A stretch of DNA of 20,890 nt from Gonapodya prolifera JEL478 (Eukaryota; Monoblepharomycota; Monoblepharidomycetes; Monoblepharidales; Gonapodyaceae): positions 57,916 through 78,805 of the forward strand of contig KQ965754.1 in assembly GCA_001574975.1 (NCBI GenBank). The letters run 5' to 3'. The translations under genes and the position numbers were made by a program. Shown piece by piece: positions 8,082 through 19,500 of the stretch (within the stretch, counting starts at the first letter, position 1; every line of letters begins with the position of its first letter). The notes under the pieces are model-generated. The model worked only from the letters and a program-made list of their open reading frames with translations, did no database searches and was not told where the DNA came from.

Positions 8082-9798
8082 ATGACTACCTATAGATCTT
8101 CACAATTGACATTGGTGAGTGCCTTCATATAAAATACTGCAACTGTTTAAGGGACTGATGCTGCTCAATGCATTAATTGTCATAGTCTCAGCATGATGAT
8201 ATCAATGTCATGGATAAATTTATAACCATGTTGCCCCAAACTCAGATTGCACAAAATACAGCTGGCCAAACCACTGTTGTACTCCTGAAGTCCCTCTTTA
8301 AGTTGCCTGATAACCAACCTCATATACCATTGATGGTGCAGCAACCAGCTGGAGTTTTAACCACAAAGGCATCTGGAGCATCCAATACAAAGGAAATATC
8401 AAAAAGATACTTGGAAGTCCTGGGAAGAAAACTTGGTTGGCTCTCATCCTACTATGCAATGTCAAAAGAGCAGTACTTCAGAGCACATGGTTCATGGTTG
8501 GCTTACATGGACTTGAAATGGGTGGGTGGGTGTGCTGTCAAGTTTAATGACCCCAACAAAGCTCTGGATGACTGTACAGGGGAAGAAGGTAAAGAACTAA
8601 ATATTCTAAAAGTTGAGGTTAGTACCATGTCATTAATTGTGAGATGTCTGTGCACTTGTAACTTTGTACATTTGTTGTAATTCACACATCAACAATCCAG
8701 ATTAAGTGCTCAGGTAAGTACACAACATCTGTCCAGAAGGCATGGAAACCAACCAGACTCACCCAGGAGCAGAGGAAGAATATAACAGAACATAAGATTG
8801 CAAGTAAAGGCAAGAGGAAGGCAACTGCCCCAGACTCAAGTGATGATGATAAGGAGAACAATGAGACAGGGTGGGTCACACACCAGTTGAAACAAGCGAA
8901 ATGATGAGAATGGAATGTGTGGGGTATTATTAGTCAAGGATCTATAAGAGAGATTATTGAAGTGTGTGTAGTAGCATTTACAGTTCAAACGTTAATGTTT
9001 GAAATGGTGATGGGTTAAGGTTAATCTGCCTGCATTGCCTGCAGGCAGTGAATTTCCTGAAGGTGAAGAGGGCTCTTCACAATGCCACCAGATGGTTTCC
9101 CCTGGCAATGCAGTGCAATATTTCAAGATGCTGCACACAAAGAATCTTTATCAGATGTGTTGTGCATCAAAAGGCACACTGCACCAAGTCAAGTTTGAGA
9201 TTGAAAGGTGCATCTGGACAGCAATTTTGTCAGGAAACTACTTTTGCAACTTCCTCCTGCTGAAAATGGCACTTGCAGGACGTGCAGCTGCGTGGAAGGA
9301 CTCCTACAGAGGTGCTTGGCCTGTTGTCAAGGACAAAGAGATTTTGGACATGGTGCATCCTGCATTGGAGAATAGCACATTTTCATTAAGTTCTGTTTTC
9401 CACCTGGTGTTTGCCCCAGAAGTTGTTGATTTACTCCAAGATGGCTATGATGTGGGATTATTTGATATGGCTGGCCTGATATGGGGCTTGTTTGGGATGC
9501 ACAGTGGGAAAATGCAAGAGTATATGGATCCTCTGGTTAACGCTCTTTTGCCAGAGCAAAGTGGAAAGAGGGAATGTTTTCTGGATGGCGCAAGGCATGG
9601 AAGGGACCATAACTTGGTATGTTGCCAACTATACCCAGAAATAATTTAATGGTGGCTATATTGTTCTTGGTATTACAGACCTGTCCGCAATTTGATATTG
9701 CTAGAAGTCCCACAATCAATCTCTCCAAGACATCGCGAGCTGTATGTACGTCAGCGCTTTGCCATCAATGCTCTATGATGCAACCGCTTGAACTGTGA
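8082..9798 (+). CDS. Unknown multi-exon gene, intact reading frame of about 440 residues
   Basis: Model exons are 8082-8114, 8186-8617, 8701-8870, 9049-9616 and 9679-9798. They have canonical GT-AG introns of 62-178 nt and sum to 1323 nt, exactly 441 codons with the TGA at 9796-9798. The start at 8082 is the first ATG in a frame that may extend further 5'; a donor-like GTATGT at 9742 could give another 3' end. The N-terminal half is helical and hydrophilic (KRYLEVLGRKLGWLSSYYAM). The middle is a basic then acidic low-complexity linker (KGKRKATAPDSSDDDKENN) that looks like a nuclear-type segment. The C-terminal half is aromatic-rich with hydrophobic helices (FAPEVVDLLQDGYDVGLFDM) but no clear membrane span. 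I recognise no family. The gene has almost no CpG and is the only unbroken one in the island, so it could belong to a mobile element or be a methylated lineage-specific gene. Confidence 0.55.
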
Positions 9799-10420
9799 AT
9801 ATATGTCATTCAATACCAGTTTTAATCAAAACATGTCCTCAACATTTTTCCATTGCAGTCGTTCATACCTTCCTGACAACATCACAGCTACCATCACACA
9901 CTGAGGTCTTCTCCCTGTTCCGTCAATGAAGGAGAAGAGGTGAGTGACTGAAGTGGATGCACCGAAGGATAGCTGAGGCGGTCAGGAGCGCGGGCGTGGG
10001 GATTGGAAGGCCGGTACGCTGCTTGCAGTAACAGGAGAATCCTTTGTGGACTCAGTAACTAGGCGCAGGGCCGGCGTCGCGAACGCGGTGAAAACAGAAT
10101 CGTTTATTTCTACGTAATTAATTACATTGTATTCAAATGTACCCTTATTTATAATTTGTACTTCCGAATCGCTCAGATTAGTTCATAATATATTCAGATT
10201 CCCTCTGAAACAGGGTCAGATTCAGTCCGAATCGTTCAGAAAGTTCTGTACACAAATCTGCGTCGGATTCTCAGGAACGGTCAGAAACGGTCAGATTTCC
10301 CTGGTCTGATTCGGTCTGAATCGGTCAGATTGACCCCATCAGATTCCTTCAGATTCATTCAGGCGCCCTCTTAAAATCCACGGCCGTGTATCTGCGATAA
10401 GGTTTTGATCGGGCTTCCAT
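9799..10420. other. Non-coding region between the island and the F-box gene
   Basis: CpG returns at about 9730. A GC-rich patch at 9945-10090 has no convincing frame, followed by an AT-rich patch and then the motif cluster at 10161-10363. It presumably contains the F-box gene promoter. I see no RNA gene. Confidence 0.45.
10161..10363. repeat. Cluster of TCAGATT / GGTCTGATT motifs
   Basis: About ten copies of a motif close to CGGTCAGATT, plus inverted copies (AATCTG, GGTCTGAATCGG), occur in 200 bases, with local near-palindromes such as TGATTCGGTCTGAATCGG. I could not find terminal repeats or a target duplication. It may be a remnant of a small element with subterminal motifs or a protein-binding array. 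Confidence 0.6.
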
Positions 10421-11781
10421 GTGGCACAGACCCATGACCAAGACCCTTCCATGTGTAAAAAGATACATACTTTGACATATACGCGGACAATGGGACATCA
10501 AAGCCCCACCCCAAGCAGCGCTGCAATCGATGCTAGAAACTGCGAATCCAGGACGAGGGCCTCTCCGTCGGGGAAGAAGAAGTTATCAGCGAAGCCTTTC
10601 CATTTACACAATAGCAAGGTCACTTTTCCGTTGGAAGCGTGGTGTGAGATTTTCTCCCATCTCGATTTGGAGTCTGCCTGGACGCTTCGAGGCGTGTCCC
10701 GTGACTTCTGCGCTATCTCCGCGACAGTTTGTCCTACGAAGCTCCGCTTCGGGAAAGTCCTGTTTTACCTCCCCTTCGCGGAGAAAACGCCATTTGATCC
10801 CTTGACTAGAGTGCGAAGGGCGTACCTGCAGTGGGAGTGGTGGATGGCCATGGAGAGCAACCGCGACGTGAAATGGAATTCTCATATTCAGCGACTGCGA
10901 CGAATGCGGGGGTTCATTTCAGAACAAACTTTCAAACTCGAAGAGGTATGAGCGCTGTGCTCTCAGCATTTCTGCAAAGCCCATACTTCTAACGCGACTG
11001 CAGGAGGGGAAGGTACACCAAATATCCGTTCCACCCTTGTACCCCCTTCCTCCCGCTCCCGTTCACGAATCCTTCGGGTCGTTCCTATTTACTCGGGTTA
11101 TAGAGCTCACTTTCCTCAAAGTGGAAACGTTTGACAGGCCCTTTATGGATTGGGTGTTGACGTTCCAAGTCAAGGGGCCATCGGCCGAGGTTCTTCAACG
11201 TTACGAGGAAGAAGGCGAGCATTGGATAGTGAGGGGCGGAGTTTTTGATTTCGCCGTACCCCACACGTAAGTTGAATACCAACTTGCGGACTGCTGAGCA
11301 CTGACGAATTGTTTATAGGTGCACGGGTCACGGTCACAAGATTCGACTCAACCCTCCAACACCTTCCATGGTATCCACCCTGTGGCCAGCGAAGAAGACC
11401 AACATGTACACGTTCCAACCGCTCAACATGGACAAAATGATGTATCAACTTCAAATGAATGACTTTAAATATGACCATCACCCCAGCATCCACCTTGACG
11501 GACGACAGTGTCATCTTGATATTCGGCATTTCAACTACTTACCTGAGGGCAGGTGCCGCACGTCTGTCGAACGGGCGAACGACAGTGATGTCGTCACTCC
11601 TGATGGTCGGAAGTTGAAACGCCCCGAAACACTAAATCCTCCAGATCCACGTTTGGAGGGAACACTCCAGGATCTTTTGGGCAGACACGTGCATTCGGAT
11701 GAGCTGGAGCAAGATCGCCATGTGTGGTTCGGAGCGATCGAAAAGTTTCAGTGTACGGTGCGATGGATGATGGGAAGATAA
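10421..11781 (+). CDS. F-box domain protein
   Basis: The exons are 10421-10945, 11004-11266 and 11319-11781. The two introns (58 and 52 nt, GTATGA...CAG and GTAAGT...TAG) keep phase, and the total is 1251 nt (416 residues plus TAA). An F-box lies at about residues 68-105: FPLEAWCEIFSHLDLESAWT followed by RGVSRDFCAIS, which matches the F-box pattern of a Pro near the start, IF..L, and V.R.F. F-box proteins bind Skp1 and bring substrates to SCF ubiquitin ligases. No WD40 or LRR substrate domain is visible in the rest, which contains aromatic-rich segments (VRRAYLQWEWWMAME) and ends in a charged tail. The start at 10421 is the first ATG; a later one near 10490 would also keep the F-box. An intron-like GTATGT...GTGCAG at 11800-11878 follows the stop and may lie in the 3' UTR. 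Confidence 0.72.
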
Positions 11782-12384
11782 GATCCACTCTGTCATCTGG
11801 TATGTACTTTTTTGTTGAATTTGATTTGTAAATAATAATGATTTTGAAGGTTTGTAGAAGCTCGAAACTTTGTGCAGGGTGGGTCACGACGGGTCATGGT
11901 CGATTGGCCGCAAAGGGGAGATTGCAGGAGTATGTTACGAAAGAGTTTCATGAAAGCAAGTTCTCTTGAACATTGCATGTACACAATAATAGCTCAACAC
12001 TATTACTATGACAGCAACCTCGTGATCGAGCTCACGAGGTGGTAGTTTACTTATGCATCTGTGACAAAGTCACCGAGGAAGTTGAACACCGAATGGTTGG
12101 CTTTGTAAAGTTTCATTTGGCAAGCGTGGGTCAGCTTGAGCATCCGCCATTTTGGAAACGGAAGGTCATGGTTGGGCTAATCGGGGCATTGGACATTGGG
12201 AGCAGATGCGATATTTACAGCGCCTCTCCTACAAGAATCTCAAGTACAATCATGTGTAATTCAATGCAAAGTGACAAATAACAGATTAATCTTGAGGTGT
12301 TAATATGCAGATCAACTTGAGAAAGAGCTACGAGAAATAGATGCGCGACTATTTGAAGTTTCGCAATAAGAACACTTCAGCAAA
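11782..12384. other. 3' region of the F-box gene with possible small plus-strand exons
   Basis: Two plus-strand fragments read like protein: about 12156-12252 (GHGWANRGIGHWEQMRYLQR, then LSYKNLKYNH) and about 12310-12369 after ATATGCAG (QLEKELREIDARLFEVSQ, then TAA). Joining them leaves the phase wrong at the only GT donor, so I do not call a gene. The pair may be the end of a small protein. A 9-bp inverted repeat with a 6-base loop lies at 12017-12040. Confidence 0.3.
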
Positions 12385-12693
12385 TCAGAAAGAGAAAACT
12401 GAAACGTAAAATGAACTAACCACATGGCGGATTCTTCTGCGGCATAATGGACAGGCACGCTTACGTTGTCTCAGCGTCCTCAACGCACACTCCCAGCAAT
12501 AAACGTGTCCGCTAACAGAACATGAACAGTTGGAGGCCCAAAATAACTTGCTTCGAGTGGTGTTGGCACTGCAAACGGTTTGGCAAGGGTTCCTCTTAGC
12601 TGGACCAAACGTGGGAAAGTTGCCAAACCAAAATATTGCAAGACGAGCGACTGCGTATTCTACTTCAACAAATACTTCCATTTTGAGTTGCAC
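12385..12693 (-). CDS. RING-finger protein fragment or small RING protein
   Basis: The minus-strand frame from ATG 12693 to TGA 12385-12387 has 102 codons. Its second half is a convincing RING core: CSCSVSGHVYCWECA, then 13 residues, then CPLCRRR. This gives the Cys/His ligands of the later knuckles (C.C, H..C..C, C..C). The first knuckle is less regular: a CQTVC pair has three rather than two residues between cysteines and lies next to an acceptor-like TTTGCAG, so an upstream exon may supply the true pair. RING proteins recruit E2 enzymes and act as ubiquitin or SUMO ligases. A GTTAGT...TTTCAG stretch near the 3' end could be a short intron leading to a different C-terminus. The gene is divergent from the channel gene, 114 bp apart. 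Confidence 0.5.
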   Translation of the reverse strand: MQLKMEVFVEVEYAVARLAIFWFGNFPTFGPAKRNPCQTVCSANTTRSKLFWASNCSCSVSGHVYCWECALRTLRQRKRACPLCRRRIRHVVSSFYVSVFSF

Positions 12694-12807
12694 GGCGCTG
12701 TACAGAACTTTTCACCAAATAATCATCAAAGTTGTTTGCGTTTGGAAGGACTTACTGGTCGAGGGTCTATGCTCCACGATGCGAGCTTTTGAAGTGAGTT
12801 TCATAAA

Positions 12808-15800
12808 ATGAGCCTACATAACTCCCACAAGTTTCGCCTCACATCGAATCCGCATGCGACGTTCAGAAAAGATACACCACGATATGAAAGGAATCTTCTG
12901 AAAGTCTTGAGACGGGTTATTCTCACCGACGACGAGTACGTTGTGAGGAAGCTTGGGCTGGATGCTCTGATGTATCTTCGGTTCTTGGAAACGGGCTTTC
13001 TATCATTCTCGCAGTACTTTGGGTACCTGGTGAGCATTTTTTGCAGATCCCTTATCAGGCAACAATATATTTAATACTTCGCCGACGTCCTGCTTGCACA
13101 GTTGTAACACCCATAAACTACTTTGCGACCGTTCCAGACGAAGAAGAGCCCGAGGATCCCTGGCTTCGCTTCGCTCTTACCGGTCTCTCACGATTCTCTA
13201 TCGCCAACATCCTTCCAGAGTCTCCATTACTCGTCGTGCACCTCACGTTTTCGTGGATCGTCTCGTTTCTCGTGTACTGGTGGCTATGGATCGTGTACCG
13301 CCAGTACGTCCGCATCCAGAATGATATTGCATGCGAGACCTCTTCCTTCAATCGGGACACACCAAAGGCCGATCTAAAGGCTCTCAGAACAGTCATGGTC
13401 AGGGATGTTCCACGAGAAATGGCCAGTGACAAAGGACTCAGGAATTATTTTAAGAGTCTTGGGTTCGGGGAGGTTGAGGAGGCCCTGCTACAAGCAGTGC
13501 GTTTATACGAAGATCAAACCCTTGCACGAATTGTGAGTCACACACTGTACCCAATTACACAGGTTCCTCCGACACTGCACAAAAATATTTTGGAGAGGGA
13601 GGAGAATCTTAACAAGCTGGAGGTTGGTGCTTCCGCGCTGATAAAAACGCTCAGAAGCGCTGATGCGAAAGCAATATCGATATGATCAACTCTCCCCCAT
13701 TGAAGCACGCTTATATCGACTGATACGAAGCAGTCATCGAAGTACACTCCCCCCGCGGTTGCTTCGGCGACCTCCTCCAGAGCTTCCGACGGGGATGTTT
13801 CCCGGATACCTTCGAGCCCGTTTCCGGTAACGACGGCGAGGCTCTTTGGAACCACACCGCCGAGCGCAACCGCGCCAAGCACTGGGAGGGGGGCACGAAA
13901 ATTCCTGTGTTACGATGGCTTCCGGTCCTAAGAGGCCAGAAAGTCGACAGCATCGACTTTTACATGGCGCGGCACGTCTACCTCACGTCGGACATTGAGC
14001 TGCTGAGAGGAAGCGGACTGCTTGTCCTGCGGCGGTGTTTGCGTCGGGAGCTGTGGTTGGCATGAAGCCCACAAGAGCGGGATTCGTGACATTTCATCAC
14101 CAAGAATCGGCGGTCATCGCGGCGCAGGTTGTTTTCAGAAGATGAAACCGGAGACTGATAATTTGACATGTCGTCTCAATTAGTGAAACTAGTACCAATC
14201 CCTTTACAATGTCATGTTCCCTGGCCCCGCACCCTTCAGGTATGAGATATGGTCATGTCTATAAGAAGGATAAAAATTCTAGTAGTAACGTTTTTTTCGT
14301 TTTCTGGTTCCTATTGCCAGACGTCCGTTGGGAAGTTTTGAGCTGGACACTTCTTCGCAAAGTGTTTTTTGATAGTATCGATCAGACTTTACATCACCTA
14401 TGCTCCTGAACTTCCATAGTCGTTCTTCATCAACGCTTCGGCATTTGTATTTGCTTTTTCTGGGGGTGAGCAATCCCGTTAACGTCTTGGCATTATACAG
14501 CCCTGCGAGGAATGCCATGTCAATCCAATTCACGTCCAATTTTCTACCGACAGTCTCCCCGTCGGCATCATTGCAGGCTCTTTCAACTCACTGTCCTATC
14601 TGGCGAAGATTCCGTTTTTGAAGCAATTCTCGACCGATTCTTCAGTGGGAAGCACTCAGCGTAATTTTGCAATCGCTCCTCCTACCGTTGATTCTTACTC
14701 GCAGCGCCGTACATATACGTGGGTCAAATTGATCTCGTAAATGCGTGTCGTTTTACTCATTGCAAAATCTGAACATTTCAGGAATGGCTTACAAACTTGG
14801 AAGGGTTGGAGGCTCACAGTTGGGTAGAGAGATCAGTCTTCCAATGGTTTCTCTTGTTCAACGTGCTACTCGTATTTGCACTTTCGGTGAGAGGACCTTG
14901 CAAGGTACCTCCAAAAGAAATCACGCCAACTCACGAAATTCCCCGTGCAGAATTTCATATACACTTTCGTTGGTCTCTTTGATAACCCCGCATCTGTGGC
15001 AAAGCTGCTCGGGACAACACTTCTGAAAGGAGCACCCTTCTTTTGTGGATGGCTCATCTGCACATCTACTTACTGTAAGTCCGTGTATGTGAGCACTTCG
15101 AAAATACTTTCGCTCACGGAAAATGGTGATTCGTTGTTAGTCGCTTGGGAGCTCGGAAGACCTCTTGTTTTGCTTTGGTAGTAAGTGCTCAAACGCGCTG
15201 GGAAGAATCTAAGGCAACGAGTATGCTCACATGCGTTCCTAGCTTGGTATGCAGAAGCTCGGCTAAGGCACCTCGTGACCTTAGGGCTCTCGAGCGTGGT
15301 ACTGCAGCACTTGATTATGGAATCATCATTCTGTATCACTTGGTCGCACTTGTCATTGTACTATGTTACAGTGTGATTGCTCCGATTCTTCTTCTACCTG
15401 CCGTTCCTTACTTCGGTCTCGGGGTTCTTGTGTACAAGCATCAGCTTCTCTACGTGTATGTCAAACAGCACGAAGGCTTTGGTAAACATTGCCCGGCTAT
15501 TTTTGATCACAGTATTGTGGGTCTGGTGCTTTTTCAGATGCTTATGGTGAGTAAAATGCAAGGTATTGCAAGTTAGTTCCCGATGTGACTGGACGTTTTC
15601 GATTCCAGGTTGGAACGTTGGCAGTAAAACTTGCTCCAATATACTCGTTTGCGGCTGTTCCATTGATTACGATTACCTTGGTGTTTTGGGAGTACTGTCG
15701 GTCGGCGTACAAGCGCAGATCAGAGTTCCTTCCGTTCGACAAACTTCGATGCGAAGTACCACCAGACTTCGTCAGTGAAAGTAACTCGGAGCGTGGTGAT

Positions 15801-16435
15801 GGCTTGGAAAATGCGGAAGTGGGATCCGCCTCAGTGGTTACATTGCGAAAGAGATCAGGATGGATCTTTTCGCGTCCCGGTGGGAGTTCTGCAGATAATA
15901 GTGCCCAAAGCCTGAACGATGTTCGGACCAGTTCATCTGGGGGAGGACCTCGCGCAATGCCGCGGGACTTGGATGGGAATGGATTCTTTTGCGAGAATCC
16001 CCGAGACGTTAGGGCTTTCACAGGCGATTCTGGAGTAATAGGGGTAGACCACTGGACTCATTATCACGTAAGTTACCCATGAGACGTCCAATTTGTTTGC
16101 AGTCGGATCAATGCGATTGTCTCCTGGGAAGAATCCCCTCATATCCGCCCCTCTGCCGAAGGTTTGGCTTCCCCGAGATCTGGTGGCTTCATTGCCACCA
16201 TCCGACCCACTTTCCTTGTGAGTTATGCATACGCCCACCCATCTACCATCAAGAGTGACATTTCATTCGGTGATTTGCCAGATTCGCGACGTATGCTCAA
16301 AGAGCGCCTTTAGGAATACACATCGTCAACGGAGGCGAAAACGTCTCCTATGTTCCTAGAACTTCCATATCAGTTGACCAACCCCGACTTTCGACTTCGA
16401 GAGATCCTGCAGCGTCGCCGGTCGAGGCGCGATGA
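12808..16435 (+). CDS. CSC1/TMEM63-like stress-gated cation channel, with frame breaks
   Basis: The family (RSN1/OSCA/TMEM63) consists of multi-pass channels permeable to calcium and opened by osmotic or mechanical stress. Blocks in the right order are: DDEYVVRKLGLDALMYLRFL at 12930-12990; VVTPINYF and a first membrane span near 13250-13300; the cytosolic domain (RTVMVRDVPREMASDKGLRN at 13390); GQKVDSIDFYM at 13933; AGFVTFHHQESAVIAAQ at 14080; LAPHPS/DVRWE across intron 14239-14319; LPVGIIAGSFNSLSYLAKI at about 14553; VILQSLLLPLILT; WLTNLEGLEAHSWV at 14784; NFIYTFVGLFDNPASVAKLL; the last membrane helices at 15310-15660; a Ser-rich tail; and PKVWLPRDL near 16160. The final exon ends at TGA 16433-16435. 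Several neighbouring blocks lie in different frames with no intron between them (near 14000 and 14633), so this may be a young pseudogene or contain indel errors. The usual first N-terminal helix is missing upstream of 12808. Confidence 0.72.
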
Positions 16436-16585
16436 CCGTTCTCCTCCGCAGCCATCAAAGCCACTCAATGTTTGTCCACCATTTATTGACCGAGCGCTCC
16501 CGTTGATGCAGATATCACGTACGATATCTTTTGTTTTGCCAGTACTAATGAAATAGCGAACTTTATAGTATGCGTGTGAATACAT

Positions 16586-19500
16586 TCATGCCGCGATGAC
16601 CCCCCTCAGAGCGTCAGCCGCCTCAATGAGTGTGAGGGGGCGTGCCTTCCCAGATACTTCCAGTGGATTCGGGCTGCTTTCAGTATTCTCCGTTGAGCGT
16701 ATGCGATCGAGTATGGGAAGTGTGTCATTCGATAACCGATCCTTGAACGAGCCTCCATAAAATGATCGTCGAATGTGATGTCAAATCCAAACTGCTCTTC
16801 ATTGATCTTCGGGGCTCACTTTCTTACCTTGGACTTGGCTCGCCAGCTGTCGCAGAAGAAGGCACGCATTCACTCTCACTCCTTGAGGCACGCGATCATC
16901 AGAGGCGGGGTCGTTGTCGAGTAAATCCAAAAGCGGGGGAACGATGTACGACTCGAAGGTGACGATAATGGATGATACTCGGGCATCGCTCGCTTTCGTC
17001 GCTTCACACAATAAGGTAAGTGCAATGATGCCCTCGTTTTGGAGTGCAGGGTATATTCGAAACGACGTCGACGCGGAAGGGAAGTGGCTGCGACCTGCAG
17101 GAGAGGACGGTCCTGCGTTGGACAAGGCCGGGGAGGGGCTTGATTGCGACATCTGAGCGATTGGCAGTCCGGTGACGAGACTTATGAGAGCTGGGATAGC
17201 GCCGGAAGACGAGATCTCGGCAAAGAGGGACTTGGTATCTAAATGGGAAGGGAAGCGCGGTCAGTCACCTGTGTTTCGATAAGATGCATGAAAGATATAT
17301 CTTGATACTCACGTTGCCTCTCAAAGGTATTTTTCACGACATTCGCGACCGCTCGTGCACCTTCCATTCTCAATTGAAGTTCCGAGTCCGACACCGACTG
17401 TGCGAGAAAACTGGTCAATCGTCGTAGTACAGATATCTCAGATGAAGCAGAATCTGACGACACGATTTCGTCCGCGGCAACTGGAAACGTCAAAATGCCC
17501 CGTTAGTTTCTCCATGAGCTGGCGTTGATCGAGCCACAACCAATGCAACATACTCGAGTTCCTCGCCATGTTTTTGGTGATCGCAAACGCTGATTGCTTC
17601 ACACCTAAGATCTCCAGGTCATCATCCAGGCTCAAGAGAGGCGCAATCACTTTGAGAATGCCCGCGCCTTGGAAAGCCACACGGCCAGCATCTATACAGA
17701 AAGCGGAGTCAGATGGCTGTATCAACAACCAAGTGTTCCAAACCCGCGACTTGTTCTCACTCACTCGAAAGCGTCAGATTACCGACCGCGCCAGAAACAG
17801 CACGTACATTCTTCACGGCGTCGTGATCTCTGCGGTCCTCTGTTGACGTCGATTTTACGAGGTTCGAGACGTTGACCGCGAGGCAAGCGAGCAGAGGCGG
17901 CACGACGTCGTGGGCCTGGACGAGTTTACCACATGTATCGTCTAAATTAAAAGTAATGATGTTATCCGTACATGGCTTGAACGGTGCATTTGTGGCGCGA
18001 CGATGGCTCACCGCTGCGAGCAACGTTTCCGAGTGAAAGCCCCGCGATCTGGCAGAGCCACGGGCTGGCATTTTCAGTGGTTGTGGTATCCTGCTCCCAG
18101 AACGTACCCAGATGACCAGGCAGACAGAAAAGCAGAGCATTGATTCCCTTACTTGATCAGAGTTGAGCCACTGCTTGAGTTTGGACACCGTCGGAAATGA
18201 TTGCGCGAGCAGGGGCATATTCTCGTCTGTCATTGACCCCGAGCCGGCGCCAGAATCAGAAGCTCGTTCTCAACGTTCAACAGCCCCCAACGACGTCCAC
18301 CAACTCAACTCACCATTCGCGAACACCGACACGATAACCTTCTCCAACGCGTCTTGTACATCCTTCACATCGACCTGGTCCTCGTCGTTTTCCTTTGATT
18401 TACCAAATCGGTCGCCGTTCTGCCGCAGGAACGCATCGAACTCTTCGACAGTCGAGAGAAACGAGGGAAGGAGATCCTGCGAACAGAACCCGACTTGTAC
18501 AAACTCTGTCAGTAGGTGATCCGATGCAGTGAGAGGGGATCAGTTACCTTCACGGACATAAAATCGCAAACACGTACCGTTCAACTCGGTAGCATCGTGA
18601 AGAACGGCGCACAAGGCGTCCAAGACGACGATTTTGTGTTGGATTTGCGAAATATTGGAGCTTGGGGAGCTTTTGAGGGATTGCACGGCTGTTTGTAACA
18701 AGTCGACGAACGTGGCAAAGCACCCCGACGAGACAAAGATGGGCATTTGATGCTCTGGTATCCCGGTTGTTTTTGAAAATTGCGGCAAATTTTGGTTTAT
18801 TTTGCAATTTGCAATATTCGAGTGCATTGTCAATCGACAACTCACTCGTTTCGACGAAATTCCCGACCACTCTGCACCCAAACGTGATCGTCTGCAACGC
18901 TGAACCTTGCGGCTGTCCATCAGCTTTCAGAACGTGTTGTACATGCGTCTTCAGAAACCATGCGATGATGTTGTATCCGTCCTTCTCGACAAACGCGGCC
19001 TGGACGTGTTCTGCGGTGGCAGTGGCGGGGTTCAGTACAACCGCATTTCGGCATTTCGGTCCGATTAAAAACTAAAGCCCGGAAGCAGTGAGTCGTACCA
19101 TAGTCCACGACGGCGTTGAGAAGCGCCCCAGTCAGAACGGGAAGGAGTGCTTCGTCCAAAGGCGGGGGAGACCCGAGTCCGCGCAGGAGAAAGTCGAGCC
19201 CGCCGGAGTCGAGCACGGCGGACCGGTTGTCGTCTAAGTGGTATAAACAATTTGAGGTGCAGCTTCGTCAAGCCCGATGAGGGACGGAACGCTCAATCGT
19301 CCACGAACCGTTGTCCACACAAACGTTTCCAACCGCTCGAAGCGTCTGGCGCACAGCATCCGAGCGCACATCCAATGGCAAAGATTTTACCGCTGAGGAT
19401 GATGTGAGAGCACGTTGTAGGCGGCAGATGAGGGGTATGAGGCCCGCTTGGCGCATGGGATCGCGAGCGGTTTCTAGTACACCGAGGGGCGGATGAAATG

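Noticed and set aside
10067-10380. Attempt to frame the TCAGATT cluster as a complete transposon starting at CAGGG
   Set aside because: No inverted partner with the same end and no flanking target duplication could be found by eye.
13538-13882. 114-codon minus-strand frame opposite the channel gene
   Set aside because: It overlaps the conserved KVDSID cytosolic-domain region on the plus strand and shows no recognisable protein features.
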